A stretch of 64,000 bases of DNA, taken from Chloroflexota bacterium. Its GTDB lineage: Bacteria; Chloroflexota; Anaerolineae; Aggregatilineales; Phototrophicaceae. The first letter of the stretch is position 1. Each line of letters starts with the position of its first letter. The notes under the pieces are model-generated. The model saw nothing but the letters and a program-made list of their open reading frames with translations, ran no database searches and was not told where the DNA came from. Positions 34,294-44,094 of this stretch are shown piece after piece. Location: positions 62,001 to 126,000 of the forward strand of contig JACAER010000006.1 of NCBI GenBank assembly GCA_013388745.1. The letters run 5' to 3'. The position numbers and the translations under genes are program-made.

Positions 34294-35397
34294 ATGAGAC
34301 GTGGCATTGTTATTCTGCTGCTGTTTTTGCTAGTGGTGGGCGGCATTCTCGGCGTGAGCCAACTGCTGCGCCAACAGCCGCCGTTCGAAATCACCATCGC
34401 CGTTGATCCATTAGGTGCGGCATGGGTACGCAGCGCCGCCGAAGCCTTTAACGCCGGCGAAACGTTGGTCGGCACACGGCGTGTTCAAGTGACGATTCAG
34501 GAAATCAGTGATATCGATGTATGGCGCGGCGAAAGCGAGTGGCGCGCAGGCAGTCACCCGGAGGGCTGGATTGCGTCGTCGAGCGTGTCACTGGACTATG
34601 CGGCGACACTGCCGCTGGAGACAGTCGAGGCATCGCTGGCGCGTACCATGCTGGTATGGGGCGGCTTTGGCAGCCGCGTGGATGTGCTGACTCAAGATGG
34701 CGCGCAAGCCTTTGATTGGGAGGCGCTGGCGGCAGCCGCGGCCTCTGAAGGTGGCGCGTGGGCCACGCTGGCCGGCGGTCAGGCCAGTTGGGGGTTTTTG
34801 AAGTTCGCTTTCCAGACACCGGAACGCGCGATGAGCGGCGTCGCTGTGCTGTTCAGTGGCGCGGCGCAGTTCAGCGCGACCACAACCTTAAACGGGTTGG
34901 AAACCAATTCGCGCGATTTCCGCGCGTGGCTGCTGCCCGCAGTTCAGGCCGTGCCGAATTTCCAGACATTGGGCGCCGACCCGGCGGCGACCATCGCTTC
35001 GCGCGGCACATCAGTGGTTGATATAGCGCTGCTGCCGGAAAGCGAATGGCTCATCAGCATCCAACCGCTGGCAAGCCAGGATTTCCGCTTCAGTTACCCG
35101 GCCTATCAATTCGTGTTCGATTTTCCGCTGGCGCGCTGGGAGGGCGACGAAACCACCGACGATGTGCGCGCGGCGCTGGCGGCCTTCGGCAATTTTCTGC
35201 TGAGCGAAGCGCAGCAAAATAACGCCATGAACTTTGGTTTGCGCCCGGCGGCAGCCGATCCCAGCGGCACGGAACGCTTATTCGCGGCGGGGGCCGCCGG
35301 CGGCATTCTGCCCGCGCCGCTGCTGGATAACGTAGTGCATGCGCCGTCGCGCACTGATGCGCTGAGCCTGATACAGTGGTTTATTCAGTCACGATGA
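34294..35397 (+). CDS. Extracytoplasmic solute-binding-like protein
   Basis: A 367-residue protein anchored by one N-terminal hydrophobic segment (residues 5-22, GIVILLLFLLVVGGILGVSQLL) without a lipobox cysteine. The rest has the bilobed solute-binding-like arrangement: ITIAVDPLGAAWVRSAAEAFN; LARTMLVWGGFGSRVDVLTQDG; FSYPAYQFVFDFPL. It is similar in organisation to the SBP half of the next protein but has no VWA domain. Start set by GGGAAG at about 34280. The next gene's ATG is 42 bases after its stop, so they form an operon. The ligand is unknown. Confidence 0.72.
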   Translation: MRRGIVILLLFLLVVGGILGVSQLLRQQPPFEITIAVDPLGAAWVRSAAEAFNAGETLVGTRRVQVTIQEISDIDVWRGESEWRAGSHPEGWIASSSVSLDYAATLPLETVEASLARTMLVWGGFGSRVDVLTQDGAQAFDWEALAAAAASEGGAWATLAGGQASWGFLKFAFQTPERAMSGVAVLFSGAAQFSATTTLNGLETNSRDFRAWLLPAVQAVPNFQTLGADPAATIASRGTSVVDIALLPESEWLISIQPLASQDFRFSYPAYQFVFDFPLARWEGDETTDDVRAALAAFGNFLLSEAQQNNAMNFGLRPAAADPSGTERLFAAGAAGGILPAPLLDNVVHAPSRTDALSLIQWFIQSR

Positions 35398-35438
35398 GCT
35401 TGCGATCGAACAGGACGGAGTTAAGTAAGGAGCAGCGT

Positions 35439-37205
35439 ATGCGACGAATCGCTTTAGTGTTTTGGGTCATGATGTTGGCGCTGCTGCTGGCGGCGTGCCA
35501 GGGCGACGACGGCAGCACAACCAGCAGCGGCGGTATTCCCGCCAACGCCATTCAGATTAGCATCGTTTACGCGCCGGAATCGGAATTGTACTTGCCGCGC
35601 GCGATCGAAGACTTTAACCGGGCGTATGCCGAAGGCCGCAACCCGCTCACCGGGCAGCCGCTGGCGGCGGGCGAACGCCCGATTTACATCACAGGCGAAG
35701 ATGGCTCATCGGGCACGGTTATGCAGGGCATCGTCAACGCTTTTATCGCGCCCAACAATCAGAACGTCTCGCGTCCCACGATTTTCGCACCGTCGGTGAG
35801 CCACTGGCTGGCGCTGGCGAATTATCAGAGCGGGCGGCAGATTTTTGATCTGGCGGCGGCGCAGCCCACCGCGCTGGCGCCGGTCGTGATCGCTATCTGG
35901 GAAAGCCGACTTCAGGCGATTCGCGAGACGGTGGGCTACGATGAGATCGGCTGGGCGGAGCTGTTGGCCGTGCTGCAAAGCCCCAACGGCTGGGCCGATT
36001 ACGGCATCGCCGACGGGCGGCGCGCGGTCTACTACGGCCACACCGATCCGCTCATCAGTTCTACCGGGCTTTCGACGCTGATCGCCGAATTTTACGCGGC
36101 GGCGCGCGCCGAGGGCTTCGCCGGGCGGCGGCTGACGCTGGAACAGGTCAATGACACGGCGGTGCAGCAGGGCGTGCGCAATATCGAAGAACTGATTCGC
36201 CACTATTCGCGGCGCACCACCGAATTTAAGGAATATATCGCCCAGGGGCCAGAGTATCTGGACTTTGTGGCGCTGGAAGAAAACGACCTGATTTACATCA
36301 ATCAAGGGTTGACGCAGTACCAACCGCCTGAACGCCTGGTAGCGCTCTACCCGCGCGAGGGCACTTTCTGGCACGAGCATCCCTTCGGCATTGTGCAGGT
36401 GGACGTGGCGCAAGGCGGCTGGACGACGGCGGAACAGCGCGAAGCTGCGCGCGTGTTCACCGAATATGTGCTGACTCCCGCCGTGCAAGAGGTGATCGTG
36501 CAGAACGGTTTCCGTCCGGCCAATCCTGATGTCGAACTCGGTTTCCCCTTTGTGGAGGAAAACGGCGTGACAGTGGCCGGGCCGGCTACGATCCTCGATG
36601 TGCCCGAAGCGGATGTGATCGCAGCGATTCAGCAAAGCTGGGCGCTGGTCAAGAAGCAGGCCGATATTCTGATCGTGATGGACACCTCCGGTTCAATGCA
36701 GACCGACAACAAGATCGGTCAGGCCATCGACGCCGCTATCGCCTTTTTAGAGCAAATGGAATCGACTAACCGTGTCGGGCTGATGTTGTTCAGCGAGAAC
36801 GTGGAACTGCGTGTGCCGCTCGGCAACTTTGAGAGCGTGGAAAACCAGTTGTACTCCAACATCCGCGGGCTGCGCGCCGACGGCGGCACCGAGCTGTATC
36901 AAGCGCTGCTGGAGGCGGTTAACCTGATGTCTGACGAGCCGGACGAAGACCGCATTCGTGCGATCGTGCTGCTCAGCGACGGCGCGGACACAGGCGATTC
37001 GGGCGTGACACTGAATCAGGTGACGGCGGCGATCAACGCGACCGACGACTCGCTCAATCCGGTGATCGTCATCCCGGTGGCCTATGGCGAAGACGCCGAC
37101 ATCAACACCTTGAGCAGCATCGCGCGCGCCAGCCAGACGCGCGTCCAAAGCGGCGATGCCAGCAACATCCTCAGCCTGCTGGAACTGATCGGCAGCTACT
37201 TCTAG
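35439..37205 (+). CDS. Lipoprotein with solute-binding and von Willebrand A domains
   Basis: A 588-residue surface lipoprotein. The signal ends LLLAAC/Q with the lipobox Cys. Residues about 30-370 form a solute-binding-like domain (IQISIVYAPESELYLPRAIEDFNRAYAEG). Residues about 410-585 form a VWA domain with a complete MIDAS: VMDTSGSMQT (Asp415-x-Ser-x-Ser), Thr in GGTELYQAL, and Asp in LLSDGADTG. Such combined proteins are common in actinobacteria and Chloroflexota; their role is likely metal-dependent adhesion or assembly of complexes, with no transport permease nearby. ATG at 35439 follows TAAGGAG. It is the second gene of the operon and ends before a terminator. Confidence 0.85.
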   Translation: MRRIALVFWVMMLALLLAACQGDDGSTTSSGGIPANAIQISIVYAPESELYLPRAIEDFNRAYAEGRNPLTGQPLAAGERPIYITGEDGSSGTVMQGIVNAFIAPNNQNVSRPTIFAPSVSHWLALANYQSGRQIFDLAAAQPTALAPVVIAIWESRLQAIRETVGYDEIGWAELLAVLQSPNGWADYGIADGRRAVYYGHTDPLISSTGLSTLIAEFYAAARAEGFAGRRLTLEQVNDTAVQQGVRNIEELIRHYSRRTTEFKEYIAQGPEYLDFVALEENDLIYINQGLTQYQPPERLVALYPREGTFWHEHPFGIVQVDVAQGGWTTAEQREAARVFTEYVLTPAVQEVIVQNGFRPANPDVELGFPFVEENGVTVAGPATILDVPEADVIAAIQQSWALVKKQADILIVMDTSGSMQTDNKIGQAIDAAIAFLEQMESTNRVGLMLFSENVELRVPLGNFESVENQLYSNIRGLRADGGTELYQALLEAVNLMSDEPDEDRIRAIVLLSDGADTGDSGVTLNQVTAAINATDDSLNPVIVIPVAYGEDADINTLSSIARASQTRVQSGDASNILSLLELIGSYF

Positions 37206-37286
37206 CGCACGGACAAGGCAGACCTTGTCCCTCTACCCAAACATGCGAATAATACTGGCTTAGCGTCTGGCCAACCTCACTTGCTC

Positions 37287-37316
37287 ACCCGCTCTGAAAT
37301 CAGGGCGGGTTTTTCA
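37287..37316 (+). terminator. Terminator of the SBP/VWA operon
   Basis: ACCCGC...CTGA and TCAG...GCGGGT form a stem with bulges, followed directly by TTTTTCATTTT. The rest of the 37206-37535 gap holds no gene that I can see. Confidence 0.75.
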
Positions 37317-37535
37317 TTTTTCGGCCATTTTGCCTGCTGAACAAAAGTTCAGTGAGCAGCCGTCAGGTTTGCGGCGGGTTTGCGTCCTGAAACCGATGGC
37401 CTCCTTGCGTTAGAGTGTAGCTATAAAGAAATTGCAAAAACAGCAGGCGCAGCACAAGCGCATAGATCTTCAGGAAATGGTGTTGGGACACCGCACCAAC
37501 CAGACCGCCGCCAGTGGGTTGAAGGGCAATAAAAA

Positions 37536-39314
37536 ATGTTCAGTTCAAAAAAACACTTACTTGCACTGCCTTTTTATATCGTGATCGTCGTGGTCTGCGC
37601 CTGCCAGCCCGCCGAGACACGGCGCGGTGTGGCAGTGAACCCGCCGCAGGGAACGCAGCGCCGTATCTACAGTTTCACCGCCAACCCTACACAGCCAACA
37701 ACGCTGCGTTTTGATGCGGCACAGCCGAGCGCGCCTTTCAGTGTCGAGGTCATCGACAACAGCGGGCGTATCGTGGCGACATTCAGCGGCAGCGGGATGC
37801 AAACGGCATCGCTGACGCTGGCGCCGGCCAATGGGCTGTATCAGGTGGCGCTGGCGGCGGCAGACGCGGCAGCCGCCAGCAGTGTGCGCGTGTCGATTGT
37901 CGATACGCAGACACAGAATTACGGCAGCCAGAGCGCACCGGCAGCGCAGGTCTGCACCATCACGGCCACGCATCCCGGCGGCGTGAATATGCGTGCGCAG
38001 CCCGCCTTGAACGCGCCGGCGTTGGGTGTATTGGCGGCCAACAGCAGTTTGCCTGCCGATGCACGCAGCGCTGGCGGCTGGTATCGCGTTTACAGCAGCA
38101 GCAGCAGCGGTTGGGTTGCAGGCGATGTAGTGAACGCCAGCGGTATGTGCGCCGATCTGCCGCTGCAACTGACGCCGACGACGACAGACAGCGCCGCCAA
38201 TGCCGCGACAGGCACATTCGTCAACGCGCTGAGTGTCACGAATTATGCGCCCTACGACGCCGCCTCGTTTTACTTCGACGTAGACGCGGACAGCGGCGCG
38301 ACATTCAGCGAATCCGTCTCGTTCCCCGATGGCGATAGCAGCGACCGTGTGCTGCTGGCGGTGAGCGGCCTGGCGGCAGGCATCGACATTTCGCGACCCT
38401 TCGCCTTGACGATGGCGTGCAGCGGCGCGGGCAGCGCTGAGCTGCGCTGGGGCGGGGCGGACAGTCCGGCCCTGCGCTGCGGCGAAACAGCCCAGATCAA
38501 TTTTACGACGCAATATGATCGGCAAATGCTGCTGGTGACTCTGCCGACAGGCAGCACGCAAAGCTATGTCACCTACACACTGCGCGCGGCGCCGATTGCA
38601 CCGAGCGATGCGCCCGTGCTGGATATGGGCATTGATCTGAACAGCGGCGGCCAGTTCACCGACAGGGTGTCGTTCCCTGCCGGCGATCGCGCAGACAGTG
38701 TGCAAATCGGCGTGGTAAACTTTGCCATGCAAACGGCGGATAACTATCGCGATGTGCTGGTGTGGCTGGAATGCGGCGGCAGCGGCGTGGAAAATGTGCG
38801 CTGGGGGCTGCCGGGCGGCACGGCGCAGGGCTGCGGCGGCGCACTCTCGCTGGCGCTGAGCCAATTGGATAACATCAAAACGCTGCTGGTCATCCTGCCC
38901 GACAACAGCAGCGGCGAAAGCTATGTGCATTACACGCTGCACGCACTGCCCGTCGCCCTACCGGATACCGAAGCCTTCACCTTTGGTTTTGACCGCGATG
39001 CGGGCGGCGTGTTCAACGAAACGCTGTCCGCGCCCTTTGGCGACAACAGTGACGCGATCATGGTGAACGTCAACAACCTGACGGCCACGCCGCCCCACAA
39101 TTATCGCAGCATTCAATTAACGCTGATCTGCGGCGGGGTGGGTATTGAGCAGGTGCGCTGGGGCACGCCAAGCGATGTGTCGCTGCTGTGCCATATGAAC
39201 ATCACCGTCCCATTCCTGTATGGAGAAGGCGGACAGCCGGTCATGGTAGTCCTGCCGCCCGGCAGCGCGCAAAGCTACGTGCGCTATACGCTCTACGCGA
39301 TCCCTGTGCCTTAA
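37536..39314 (+). CDS. Secreted lipoprotein with SH3-like domain and three ~105-residue repeats
   Basis: A 592-residue exported protein. The N-terminus (FYIVIVVVCACQPAE) has a lipobox-like Cys at about residue 23. Residues about 135-205 match an SH3b-type module (GVNMRAQPALNAPALGVL...GWYRVYSSSSSGWVAGDVV). After it come three similar repeats, about 240-350, 355-465 and 468-590. Each shows F-D-x-D...SGGxF...SFPxGDxxDxV, an inner ...LxCxGxGxxxxRWG motif and a closing QSYVxYTLxA. The repeats are probably a carbohydrate- or surface-binding fold; I recognise no family. It lies after a terminator. Cys residues within repeats are spaced to form disulfides. Confidence 0.75.
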   Translation: MFSSKKHLLALPFYIVIVVVCACQPAETRRGVAVNPPQGTQRRIYSFTANPTQPTTLRFDAAQPSAPFSVEVIDNSGRIVATFSGSGMQTASLTLAPANGLYQVALAAADAAAASSVRVSIVDTQTQNYGSQSAPAAQVCTITATHPGGVNMRAQPALNAPALGVLAANSSLPADARSAGGWYRVYSSSSSGWVAGDVVNASGMCADLPLQLTPTTTDSAANAATGTFVNALSVTNYAPYDAASFYFDVDADSGATFSESVSFPDGDSSDRVLLAVSGLAAGIDISRPFALTMACSGAGSAELRWGGADSPALRCGETAQINFTTQYDRQMLLVTLPTGSTQSYVTYTLRAAPIAPSDAPVLDMGIDLNSGGQFTDRVSFPAGDRADSVQIGVVNFAMQTADNYRDVLVWLECGGSGVENVRWGLPGGTAQGCGGALSLALSQLDNIKTLLVILPDNSSGESYVHYTLHALPVALPDTEAFTFGFDRDAGGVFNETLSAPFGDNSDAIMVNVNNLTATPPHNYRSIQLTLICGGVGIEQVRWGTPSDVSLLCHMNITVPFLYGEGGQPVMVVLPPGSAQSYVRYTLYAIPVP

Positions 39315-39391
39315 AAACCTGTTGGGCCTTGTTGAAGCGCATAACCTGCTGCCGAACAAAACGGCCAGCAAAGCGAATATCGAGCAAATGG

Positions 39392-40522
39392 TTAATCTGC
39401 GCGGCTGCGCCCGAAAAGATACCCGACAAAGGCCGCCGCCGCTGCGGTTACAGCCAGCAGTGTGCCCCACATGCGTGTGCGCGGGTCTACCGGCGCCATG
39501 TGCGGTCCCCATTGGCGGCGTACAGCGCTGCGATACGTCTGCACCAGCATGTTCGTGCCGAACGTGTCGATGGCAAAATAGGCGGGCGCAGGCAAACGCA
39601 TCGGCGGCGGCGCGGCGGTAGGCTGCGGCGGCGTTTCGGCCAGCGGCACTTCGGCCAACGCGAAACCGTCGCCGTCACTTTCTACACGCGCCCGCACCTC
39701 TCCCTCTCCGTCGATCACTTTGGCGAAGTGGCCGTAACCGGCTTCCAGAATCACTTCATGCGCCTGCTTAACATGTTCCCACAGATCAGCGCGCGGGCCG
39801 AGCATGGCGGCCACCGAAAGCTGCGGCATGGGCATGGTCGAGCAGAAGGTGCCCGCACCCTGACTGGCGATCACGGGCACACCCAACCAGGCGGCGTGAT
39901 CGTCCATATCCTTGTCCTGAAAATGCACGTCATCCGCTAACAGCGCGCCACCGATAGTCACCGGAATACGCGCGCCATCCGGGAAGAGCAGATCGGCGCG
40001 GTGCAGCAGCGGCGGGCAGCTTGTCACCACCAGCGCGTCGATTTTACCCGCATAGCGCTGCCACAAATCGGGGTGCGCGCTGTCCCAGCAGATCAGCATC
40101 CCCAATTTGCCCAGATCGGTGTCGGCGATGGTCGTGCGATTGCCCTCGCGGAAATAGGCACGTTCCCAGTTGTAAGGATAAATTTTGTCGTAACGCCACG
40201 CGCGGCCATCAGGGGCGATAATAAAAGCGCTGTTGTAGATATCTTCGTTATCCAGCAGTAAAAACGAGCCGGCCAGATGCACATTGTGCTGCGCCGCCTG
40301 CTGTTTCATCCACGACAGGGTCACGCCGTCCAGCGGTTCGGCCAGCGCATAGTTGCGTTCGTGGTATTGGTAGCCTGTGTTGAACAGTTCCGGCAGCACG
40401 ACTAATTGTGCCCCCTGCGCGGCGGCTTCCGCGACGATACGAGCAGCGCGCTCCAGACGTTGCCCAGTGGGCGCGGGCGTGGCCTCCATCTGAACGGTGG
40501 CGACTTTTAACGTGCGCGACAT
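39392..40522 (-). CDS. Carbon-nitrogen hydrolase (nitrilase superfamily) with C-terminal membrane anchor
   Basis: A 376-residue protein. Residues 1-270 have the nitrilase fold with the complete triad: Glu45 (VVLPELFNTG), Lys113 (RYDKIYPYN) and Cys145 (LICWDSAHP). It would hydrolyse an amide or nitrile to acid plus ammonia, through a thioester on Cys145. Unusually, a linker follows (about 280-330, Pro/Ala-rich) and then a C-terminal membrane segment (about 352-372, WGTLLAVTAAAAAFVGYLFG) with a short basic tail. This may tether the enzyme to the membrane. RBS CAGGAG precedes the ATG. The divergent neighbour is inositol-phosphate synthase. Substrate unresolved. Confidence 0.85.
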   Translation of the reverse strand: MSRTLKVATVQMEATPAPTGQRLERAARIVAEAAAQGAQLVVLPELFNTGYQYHERNYALAEPLDGVTLSWMKQQAAQHNVHLAGSFLLLDNEDIYNSAFIIAPDGRAWRYDKIYPYNWERAYFREGNRTTIADTDLGKLGMLICWDSAHPDLWQRYAGKIDALVVTSCPPLLHRADLLFPDGARIPVTIGGALLADDVHFQDKDMDDHAAWLGVPVIASQGAGTFCSTMPMPQLSVAAMLGPRADLWEHVKQAHEVILEAGYGHFAKVIDGEGEVRARVESDGDGFALAEVPLAETPPQPTAAPPPMRLPAPAYFAIDTFGTNMLVQTYRSAVRRQWGPHMAPVDPRTRMWGTLLAVTAAAAAFVGYLFGRSRAD

Positions 40523-40643
40523 AATGATTTTACTCCTGCTGAGATTTCAAAGGAAATTTTGACACATGGCACTATTTTTGCCAACAACGGTGTTCTATAT
40601 TTAAGCGCTAAATTACAGGCAAACAATTGGAGATCATAGCACT

Positions 40644-41774
40644 GTGACAGACAAAATCCGTGTAGCGATTATCGGCGTGGGCAACTGTGCATCGTCGCTG
40701 GTGCAGGGCGTCTACTATTATCAGGATGCGCGGGACGACGAGATCATTCCCGGCATCATGCATCCTAATCTGGGTGGCTATCGTATTCGCGATATCGAAT
40801 TCGTGGCGGCCATCGACATCGACATCGAAAAGGTCGGCAAAGATCTGGGCGAGGCCATCTGGGCAGGGCAGAACAACACCGTGCGCTTCGCCGAAGTGCC
40901 GACGCGCACGGGCGTAACAGTGGCGCGCGGCATGACGCACGATGGGCTGGGGCCGTATCTTTCGCAAAAGATCACCAAAGCGCCCGGCAGCACCGCCAAC
41001 ATCACGCAAATTCTGAAGGATAACAAGGTTGATGTGGTCGTCAACTATCTGCCGGTAGGCAGCGAACAGGCCACCAAATGGTATGTCGAGCAGGTCTTGA
41101 ACGCCGGCTGCGCGTTCATCAACTGTATCCCCGTGTTTATCGCCCGCGAACCCTACTGGCAGGAACGCTTCCGCGAGCGCGGGCTGCCCGTGATCGGCGA
41201 TGACATCAAGAGCCAGGTAGGAGCGACCATTGTCCATCGCGTGCTGACGAATCTGTTCAAAGATCGCGGCGTGGTGCTGGAACGCACCAGTCAGTTGAAC
41301 GTCGGCGGAAACATGGACTTTTATAACATGCTGGATCGCACGCGGCTGGAAAGCAAGAAGATTAGCAAAACCAACAGCGTCACCAGCCAACTACCGTATG
41401 ACATGGGCGAAGGCAATGTTTACATCGGGCCAAGCGATTATGTGCCCTGGCTGGAAGACCGCAAATGGGCTTATATCCGCATGGAAGGCCGCACCTTCGG
41501 CAACGTGCCGCTGAATATCGAACTGAAGCTGGAAGTAGTGGACAGCCCCAACAGCGCCGGCGTGGTCATCGACGCCATTCGCTGCGCCAAGCTGGCGCTG
41601 GATCGCGGGTTGAGCGGCGCCATCGAAGCCCCCAGCAGCTATTTCTTTAAGTCGCCGCCCATTCAGCCGCCAGACGACGTGGCGCGCGACATGCTGGAAG
41701 CCTATATCGCCAATCAAGGCTATGTGTGGCAGGGTAAAGAGCGCACCAAAGGCACAGGCGAGAAGAAGGATTAG
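40644..41774 (+). CDS. ino1: myo-Inositol-1-phosphate synthase
   Basis: A 376-residue NAD+-dependent enzyme converting glucose 6-phosphate to L-myo-inositol 1-phosphate, the first step of inositol synthesis. The Rossmann NAD loop is [17 protein letters not shown] (residues about 6-22). The inositol-phosphate synthase-specific region [21 protein letters not shown] follows, then [33 protein letters not shown]. The start is the GTG at 40644 with GGAG eleven bases upstream; no better start exists. Inositol would feed phosphatidylinositol or thiol and solute synthesis. The genes for those are not in the window, but the SCO1664-like gene at 57814 has a lipid-kinase-like fold. Confidence 0.93.
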   Translation: MTDKIRVAIIGVGNCASSLVQGVYYYQDARDDEIIPGIMHPNLGGYRIRDIEFVAAIDIDIEKVGKDLGEAIWAGQNNTVRFAEVPTRTGVTVARGMTHDGLGPYLSQKITKAPGSTANITQILKDNKVDVVVNYLPVGSEQATKWYVEQVLNAGCAFINCIPVFIAREPYWQERFRERGLPVIGDDIKSQVGATIVHRVLTNLFKDRGVVLERTSQLNVGGNMDFYNMLDRTRLESKKISKTNSVTSQLPYDMGEGNVYIGPSDYVPWLEDRKWAYIRMEGRTFGNVPLNIELKLEVVDSPNSAGVVIDAIRCAKLALDRGLSGAIEAPSSYFFKSPPIQPPDDVARDMLEAYIANQGYVWQGKERTKGTGEKKD

Positions 41775-41798
41775 TGTGCCGCGCACTATCCGCGTGCA

Positions 41799-41814
41799 GC
41801 GAGTCATGACTCGC
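41799..41814. repeat. Perfect 16-bp palindrome GCGAGTCATGACTCGC
   Basis: It lies 25 bases after ino1 and is followed by CCCCTG, part of a short cluster of REP-like GC-rich palindromes between convergent genes. Confidence 0.5.
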
Positions 41815-41859
41815 CCCCTGCGCGCGTATTTCCTTTCCAGCGCTTACGCAGACACATCA

Positions 41860-41884
41860 AGGGGCGACTCCCTGAGCCGCCCCT
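41860..41884. repeat. REP-like AGGGGCG/CGCCCCT hairpin
   Basis: A 7-bp stem with an 11-base loop, the same core as the hairpin at 60352-60379. It sits between ino1 and the convergent peptidase gene. Confidence 0.45.
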
Positions 41885-41951
41885 GCGCGAACCCCCTTTT
41901 TTGAAACTCTGACAGCAACCAGGGCCGCCTATCAACCGCCCCTGCGCTGAT

Positions 41952-43865
41952 TTATGCTTCAAACGCCTCAATCGCCGGCAGCAGCAGGTCATCGTAAAGC
42001 AGTTCATCTTCGCCGCGCGTGCCGCCGATGATGATAATATAGTAGCGTGCGCCGCTGTCGGCCTCTGCTGTCGCGATCGTGCCGTACCCGCGAAACTCTG
42101 TGACTGGGAAGCGATAAATGTCCCAATCGAGTCCGCCGCCGCTCACCCTGTCATAAGCAGCGGGGATTTCTGCGCTGCCGGTATAGTTTTCTAGCAGCGG
42201 CCCCAGAAAATCGTTGCCATCGGGACTGACCAGATACCACAGAATCGTGCCATTGGTGCTAGCGGCCACAAAAAAGCCTGTATCGACTTCCTCCCACCCT
42301 TCTGGCCTGACAGCGCTGATGCCCAGACTGCGACTGCGATACTCGACCAGATCGACGCTCTGTACCGGAATATCGAAGACGATGCCCATCGCGTCGATGC
42401 AACTGCTGTCGGGTTGGCGGTCGGGGCGCGCCAGAAAATCGTTGACGATCTGGCGTGGGCATTCGGCGCTGGAGAACGACGCGCCGTGTCCGGTGGCCGG
42501 GAAGGTGAAGACATAACTGTTGGGCAGCGTTTCGGCGGCCATATCGCCATTAGCCGCGGGCGTCACCGGGTCAAACTGGCCGCTGATGACCAACGTAGGA
42601 ATATCGCTGCTCACCGGCTCATTTTCCAGCGCCCCTGCCGGTTCGGGAATCCAGGCCTGGCAGGCGGCGAAATACAGGTCAATATCGACATAATCGTCCG
42701 CCGCCATCCATTCGGCCATATCAGGATACTGCTGGTATTCGGCGATGATGGCCTGCGGATTGTTGAACTGTTCTTCGTCGTGGCAGCGCACCGTATAGTA
42801 CGCGCCGACGCTGATGGTGTTGTCCTGGAAAAAGCCTTGCAGCAGCGCGATCCAGTCGTAATCGCCCTGTGAGGCGTTGTAGATCATCTGCGGGATAAAG
42901 GGCAGAATCGAGGTGGCATAAAGCGCCTGGAAAACCGTGCTGTAGAGACCGTTGCCGTCCAGCAGCATTTCGTGCTGCTCGCCGCTGGAATCCAGCGTGA
43001 TGTTGATCGTCACCGGGTCAGCTTCGAGGCGCGCGGCGGTTTCCAGCATAATGGCTTCGAGATCGGGATAGGCGCTGCTGCACACGTCATCGGCGGCGCA
43101 GGCGTCGAACAACGTGCGAAAAGCGTTGTCATAGGTGGCGGGACGGCCAATCCCGCTGGCGGTGTCCTGCACCGGCACCACAGCGTCGATAATTACGCTG
43201 CGAATGCCTTCCGGGTGGTCGCGCATGACTGTGAGGGCAATGCGCGTGCCGAAAGAAATGCCCAGCAGATTGACTTCGTCATAGCCCAGAACCGTGCGCA
43301 GATCGGCAATATCCGCCGCCATCGCCGCGCTGTTATACGAATTCAGGTTCACGCCTTCACTGACCATGCGCGCGCGGCAGGCTTCCACCGCGCCGTAATA
43401 GCCGCTGGCCCACTGCGCGTCGGTCAGGTTGACGTTGAGATTCGCCAGCGAAAAATCATTGGTTTCCTGGCAAAAAAGCGACGGCTGCGAATAGCCTGTG
43501 CCGCGCTGATCGATCAGCACAACATCCCGATCTTCGGCATAAAAGGCCAGCGCGCTCCCTTCCCAGTTTTCCGCCGCGCCTTCCAGCGTGGGACCGCCAG
43601 GGCCGCCGTCGAGATAAATCAGCGGGGTGGGGTCAGCGCCGCGGCCTGCGCGATAAATGGCAACCGCCAGGCGGATTTCCGGGCTGTTGTCGTCGCCGCG
43701 CGTTTCCGGCACGACCAGCCAGCCGCAGTCCACATCCACGCCATCGGGGCGTTTAAACGGGCAGCGATCTTCCTCAAAACGGGGCACATTGCCCTGAGCG
43801 CGCAGCGGCAGCATCCCCAACAGCAGAACAACACAAACAAACACGATTGGCAGTAAACGCTTCAT
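41952..43865 (-). CDS. Secreted alpha/beta-hydrolase, S33-type peptidase (tripeptidyl aminopeptidase-like)
   Basis: A 637-residue secreted protein with signal peptide ending LRAQ near residue 24. It has the alpha/beta-hydrolase core of S33/SlpD-like peptidases: oxyanion motif LDGGPGGP (residues 86-92), IDQRGTGYSQP, nucleophile Ser204 in LLGISFGTR, Asp in GQFDPVTP (about 478) and His in ATGHGASF. The TAP-like C-terminal lid is followed by about 110 extra residues (VEYRSRSLGISAVRPEGWEEV...) with no known role. It releases short peptides from N-termini. The ATG at 43865 has GAGG eight bases upstream. Several cysteines (CRARM, CAADDVCS) suggest disulfides. Confidence 0.88.
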   Translation of the reverse strand: MKRLLPIVFVCVVLLLGMLPLRAQGNVPRFEEDRCPFKRPDGVDVDCGWLVVPETRGDDNSPEIRLAVAIYRAGRGADPTPLIYLDGGPGGPTLEGAAENWEGSALAFYAEDRDVVLIDQRGTGYSQPSLFCQETNDFSLANLNVNLTDAQWASGYYGAVEACRARMVSEGVNLNSYNSAAMAADIADLRTVLGYDEVNLLGISFGTRIALTVMRDHPEGIRSVIIDAVVPVQDTASGIGRPATYDNAFRTLFDACAADDVCSSAYPDLEAIMLETAARLEADPVTINITLDSSGEQHEMLLDGNGLYSTVFQALYATSILPFIPQMIYNASQGDYDWIALLQGFFQDNTISVGAYYTVRCHDEEQFNNPQAIIAEYQQYPDMAEWMAADDYVDIDLYFAACQAWIPEPAGALENEPVSSDIPTLVISGQFDPVTPAANGDMAAETLPNSYVFTFPATGHGASFSSAECPRQIVNDFLARPDRQPDSSCIDAMGIVFDIPVQSVDLVEYRSRSLGISAVRPEGWEEVDTGFFVAASTNGTILWYLVSPDGNDFLGPLLENYTGSAEIPAAYDRVSGGGLDWDIYRFPVTEFRGYGTIATAEADSGARYYIIIIGGTRGEDELLYDDLLLPAIEAFEA

Positions 43866-44094
43866 CAGTCTCTACCTCATTCCACAGTATCAGGTTGGAA
43901 TATGCGCGGCGGAACCACCGGCGCACAGCTCCTATGGATGTTATCGTACCGCGAAAAGTGTAACTCGCGCAGCAGAAGGCGGTGAGAAATTGTTACAGTG
44001 CGGCAATCGACGGTTCTGAGCGCGCTGTAGGCCAGATGCACGCTTGCGGTTAAAATCGACGCTGTTCATCGGCTGAATGCTGTCAGAGGAAATC

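Noticed and set aside
40559-40601. TTGACA (40559) and TATATT (40596) as a promoter of inositol-phosphate synthase
   Set aside because: The spacing (31 bases) is too long for one promoter; each box alone is unsupported.
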